The notes below the pieces were generated by a model. The model was not told the origin of the DNA, searched no databases, and worked only from the letters and a program-made list of their open reading frames with translations. From assembly GCA_003453835.1 (NCBI GenBank), contig DMMN01000213.1, forward strand, positions 5,294 through 12,646: 7,353 nucleotides of DNA. The letters run 5' to 3'. This DNA comes from Bacteroidota bacterium. Lineage in GTDB: Bacteria; Bacteroidota; Ignavibacteria; UBA10030. A program made the position numbers and the translations under genes. Numbering within the stretch: position 1 is the first letter of the stretch; every line of letters starts with the position of its first letter. Positions 5,552 to 7,353 of the stretch are shown here, piece after piece.

Positions 5552-7353
5552 ATGCTAAAGGAAGCCAAGGAATCCGTCATCGTCATCAGCGACCTTTGTT
5601 GCTCCACCGAGGAGTTCAAGATTCGGAAGAAACTCGAGCCCATGGCGGGGGTCGCCTCGCTGCAGTTCAACGTCGTGTCGCACAAGCTGACGGTTCGGCA
5701 TTCACTCGAAGAAAGCGCGTTGCTCGCTGCGCTGAAGGACCTCGGACTACCCGGATATTTGGCGAACAGATCACGATCACTGATCGACTCGAAACCACAA
5801 AGCGATTTGGTCGCCGGCGTCGTGGCCTCCGCATCTCTCCTGGCGCTCGGCGGGATTCTAACTCTTTTCGGCATTCCTCCTTTGTATTCTCGCTGGCTCT
5901 TTCTCGCCGCCATCGTCACAGGGGGATGGCAGATTGCGGGGAAGGCTTATCGGTCCGCCAAGAACCTTTCGCTCGACATGAATTTCCTGATGACGATTGC
6001 GACCATCGGCGCCGTCGCCATCGGCCAGTACGCCGAAGGGGCTGCCGTCATCGTTCTCTATGCCTTCTCGCTGCTCCTGGAGTCGATGAGCATGGCACGC
6101 AGCCGAAAGGCCATCGAGTCTCTCATGAAACTCTCCCCTCCAAACGCCACCGTCATCCGCTCTGGTCAAGAAATCGTGATCCCCGCAGATGACGTATTGG
6201 TCGGCGACCTACTTGTCATCCGACCCGGGGAGCGCATTGCGCTTGATGGCGTTGTGACCAGGGGACACTCAAACGTGGATCAGGCGCCCATCACCGGTGA
6301 ATCGATCCCCGTTCCGAGAAAGCAGGGCGATCCGGTCTTTGCAGGTTCCTTCAACAAGCAAGGGTCGATCGAAGTACGCGTGACAAAGCCCGCAACCGGC
6401 TCCATGCTCGCCCGGATCATCCATCTCGTCGAAGAAGCGCAAAGCAGAAAGGCCCCGAGCCAGACGTTCATCGACAGATTTGCACAAATCTACACACCGT
6501 CGGTCTTCCTCCTTGCGATCTTAGTAGCGATCGTCCCCCCTCTTTTCCTTGGCGCTTCGCCTGGCGATTGGTTGTACCGAGCCCTCGTCCTCCTCGTCAT
6601 TGCGTGCCCCTGCGCCCTTGTGATCTCGACTCCAGTTTCGCTCGTGAGCGCTCTGACGAACGGAGCCCGGCATGGAATCCTTTTCAAAGGAGGACGACAC
6701 CTCGAGGTTCTTTCACAAGTACGGACAATAGCATTCGATAAAACAGGGACCCTGACGGAAGGCAAGCCGACCGTTACAGATGTCATCGAGTTGAACTCCC
6801 TCTCGGGACGCGACATCTTGAAGATTGCCGCTGCGGCCGAGCTCAAGTCCGAGCACCACCTTGCCGATGCCGTGCTTCGCAAAGCAGCCGAGGCGGAGCT
6901 CCTTCTGGACGATGTGCTGACCGAGGATTTCTCTTCGCTCACAGGGAAAGGAATCCGCGCAACGGTTGACGGCAAGAGTTACATCGTCGGCAGTCATCCG
7001 TTTATCGAGGAACTCGGAGTGTGCTCACCGAACGTGGAACGAGAGCTCGCACGACTGGAACAACAAGGAAAGACCGTAATTCTCCTTGCCGATGACGAAG
7101 CGGTTCGGGGCATCATCGCGGTGTCGGATCAGGTGCGCAGCGAGAGCGCTCACACCGTGGCGGCACTTCGCCGGTTGGGGATGAAGCGCATCGTGCTGTT
7201 GACCGGGGACAATGAAGGGACGGCGGCAGCGGTGGCCGGAAAACTTGACTTCGACGAAGTTCACGCCGGGCTTCTTCCGGAAGAAAAGCTCGACGCGATC
7301 AGGAGGCTCAAATCGGAGGACGGGTCGGTTGCCATGGTCGGCGATGGCATCAA
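5552..7353 (+). CDS. cadA: Zn/Cd/Pb-exporting P1B-type ATPase (3' end outside window)
   Basis: This inner-membrane pump uses ATP to export Zn(II), Cd(II) or Pb(II). The first 600 residues are visible, ending in GDGI of the GDGxND motif; roughly the last 100 residues, with two membrane helices, are missing. In order: a degenerate HMA-like domain (about 8-72) with CCSTEE (16-21) where relatives have MDCPTEE; membrane helices near 85-107, 113-130, 143-158 and 161-180; the actuator domain with TGES (248-251); helices near 318-335 and 340-365 with the transport motif C352-P-C354 in CPCALVISTP; DKTGT (396-400, phosphorylated Asp396); an N-domain with SEHHLA (433-438), where most members have SEHPLA; and TGDN (551-554). 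CPCALVISTP indicates the zinc/cadmium/lead subclass rather than copper (CPCALGLATP). It follows the repressor by 6 bases with no Shine-Dalgarno, so translation is probably coupled. zntA or ziaA would be equally fair names. Confidence 0.95.
   Translation, partial: MLKEAKESVIVISDLCCSTEEFKIRKKLEPMAGVASLQFNVVSHKLTVRHSLEESALLAALKDLGLPGYLANRSRSLIDSKPQSDLVAGVVASASLLALGGILTLFGIPPLYSRWLFLAAIVTGGWQIAGKAYRSAKNLSLDMNFLMTIATIGAVAIGQYAEGAAVIVLYAFSLLLESMSMARSRKAIESLMKLSPPNATVIRSGQEIVIPADDVLVGDLLVIRPGERIALDGVVTRGHSNVDQAPITGESIPVPRKQGDPVFAGSFNKQGSIEVRVTKPATGSMLARIIHLVEEAQSRKAPSQTFIDRFAQIYTPSVFLLAILVAIVPPLFLGASPGDWLYRALVLLVIACPCALVISTPVSLVSALTNGARHGILFKGGRHLEVLSQVRTIAFDKTGTLTEGKPTVTDVIELNSLSGRDILKIAAAAELKSEHHLADAVLRKAAEAELLLDDVLTEDFSSLTGKGIRATVDGKSYIVGSHPFIEELGVCSPNVERELARLEQQGKTVILLADDEAVRGIIAVSDQVRSESAHTVAALRRLGMKRIVLLTGDNEGTAAAVAGKLDFDEVHAGLLPEEKLDAIRRLKSEDGSVAMVGDGI

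Noticed and set aside
5596..6192. Plus-strand open frame of 198 codons within the ATPase gene
   Set aside because: Arg/His-rich shadow frame; the overlapping frame carries the HMA-like domain, membrane helices and TGES motif of the pump.

Overview
The window is chromosomal DNA of moderate GC content, gene-dense, with seven confident complete or near-complete genes plus one gene cut at the left edge; no mobile element, RNA gene, CRISPR array or phage signature was seen. The organism cannot be named from this stretch. A DivIVA-like protein next to a YggS-type PLP protein, a long TPR protein ahead of aroE, and weak or absent Shine-Dalgarno sites at several starts would fit the Bacteroidota/Chlorobi/Ignavibacteria side of the tree, but this is inference with low to moderate confidence.

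Left third (1-1681, minus strand): a co-directional cluster read right to left, yggS (PLP homeostasis protein), then divIVA (polar/division-site coiled-coil protein), then a trimeric-class purine nucleoside phosphorylase that runs off the left edge. Gaps are 36 and 79 bases, so one transcript is plausible. A sigma70-like promoter sits just upstream of yggS.

Middle (1682-5073, plus strand): a divergent intergenic region of about 190 bases carries promoter candidates in both directions. It is followed by a protein made almost wholly of twelve tetratricopeptide repeats in exact 34-residue phase, then aroE (shikimate dehydrogenase, 14 bases downstream), then larE (PP-loop sulfur insertase of the nickel-pincer cofactor pathway) carrying the three cysteines expected of the iron-sulfur type.

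Right third (5074-7353, plus strand): a metal-resistance module with its own strong promoter. An ArsR/SmtB-family repressor with a complete C-terminal alpha5 zinc-site motif is followed after 6 bases by a zinc/cadmium/lead P1B-type ATPase, cut by the right edge inside its GDGxND motif. The repressor should sense excess Zn(II) (or a related ion) and release the promoter so that the pump exports the metal.

No stretch over 300 bases lacks a gene. I found no convincing undescribed multi-gene system; the most informative details are the metal sites of the zinc module (including an unusual CCSTEE motif and an HH in place of the HP motif in the pump), the three-cysteine LarE, and the yggS-divIVA linkage.
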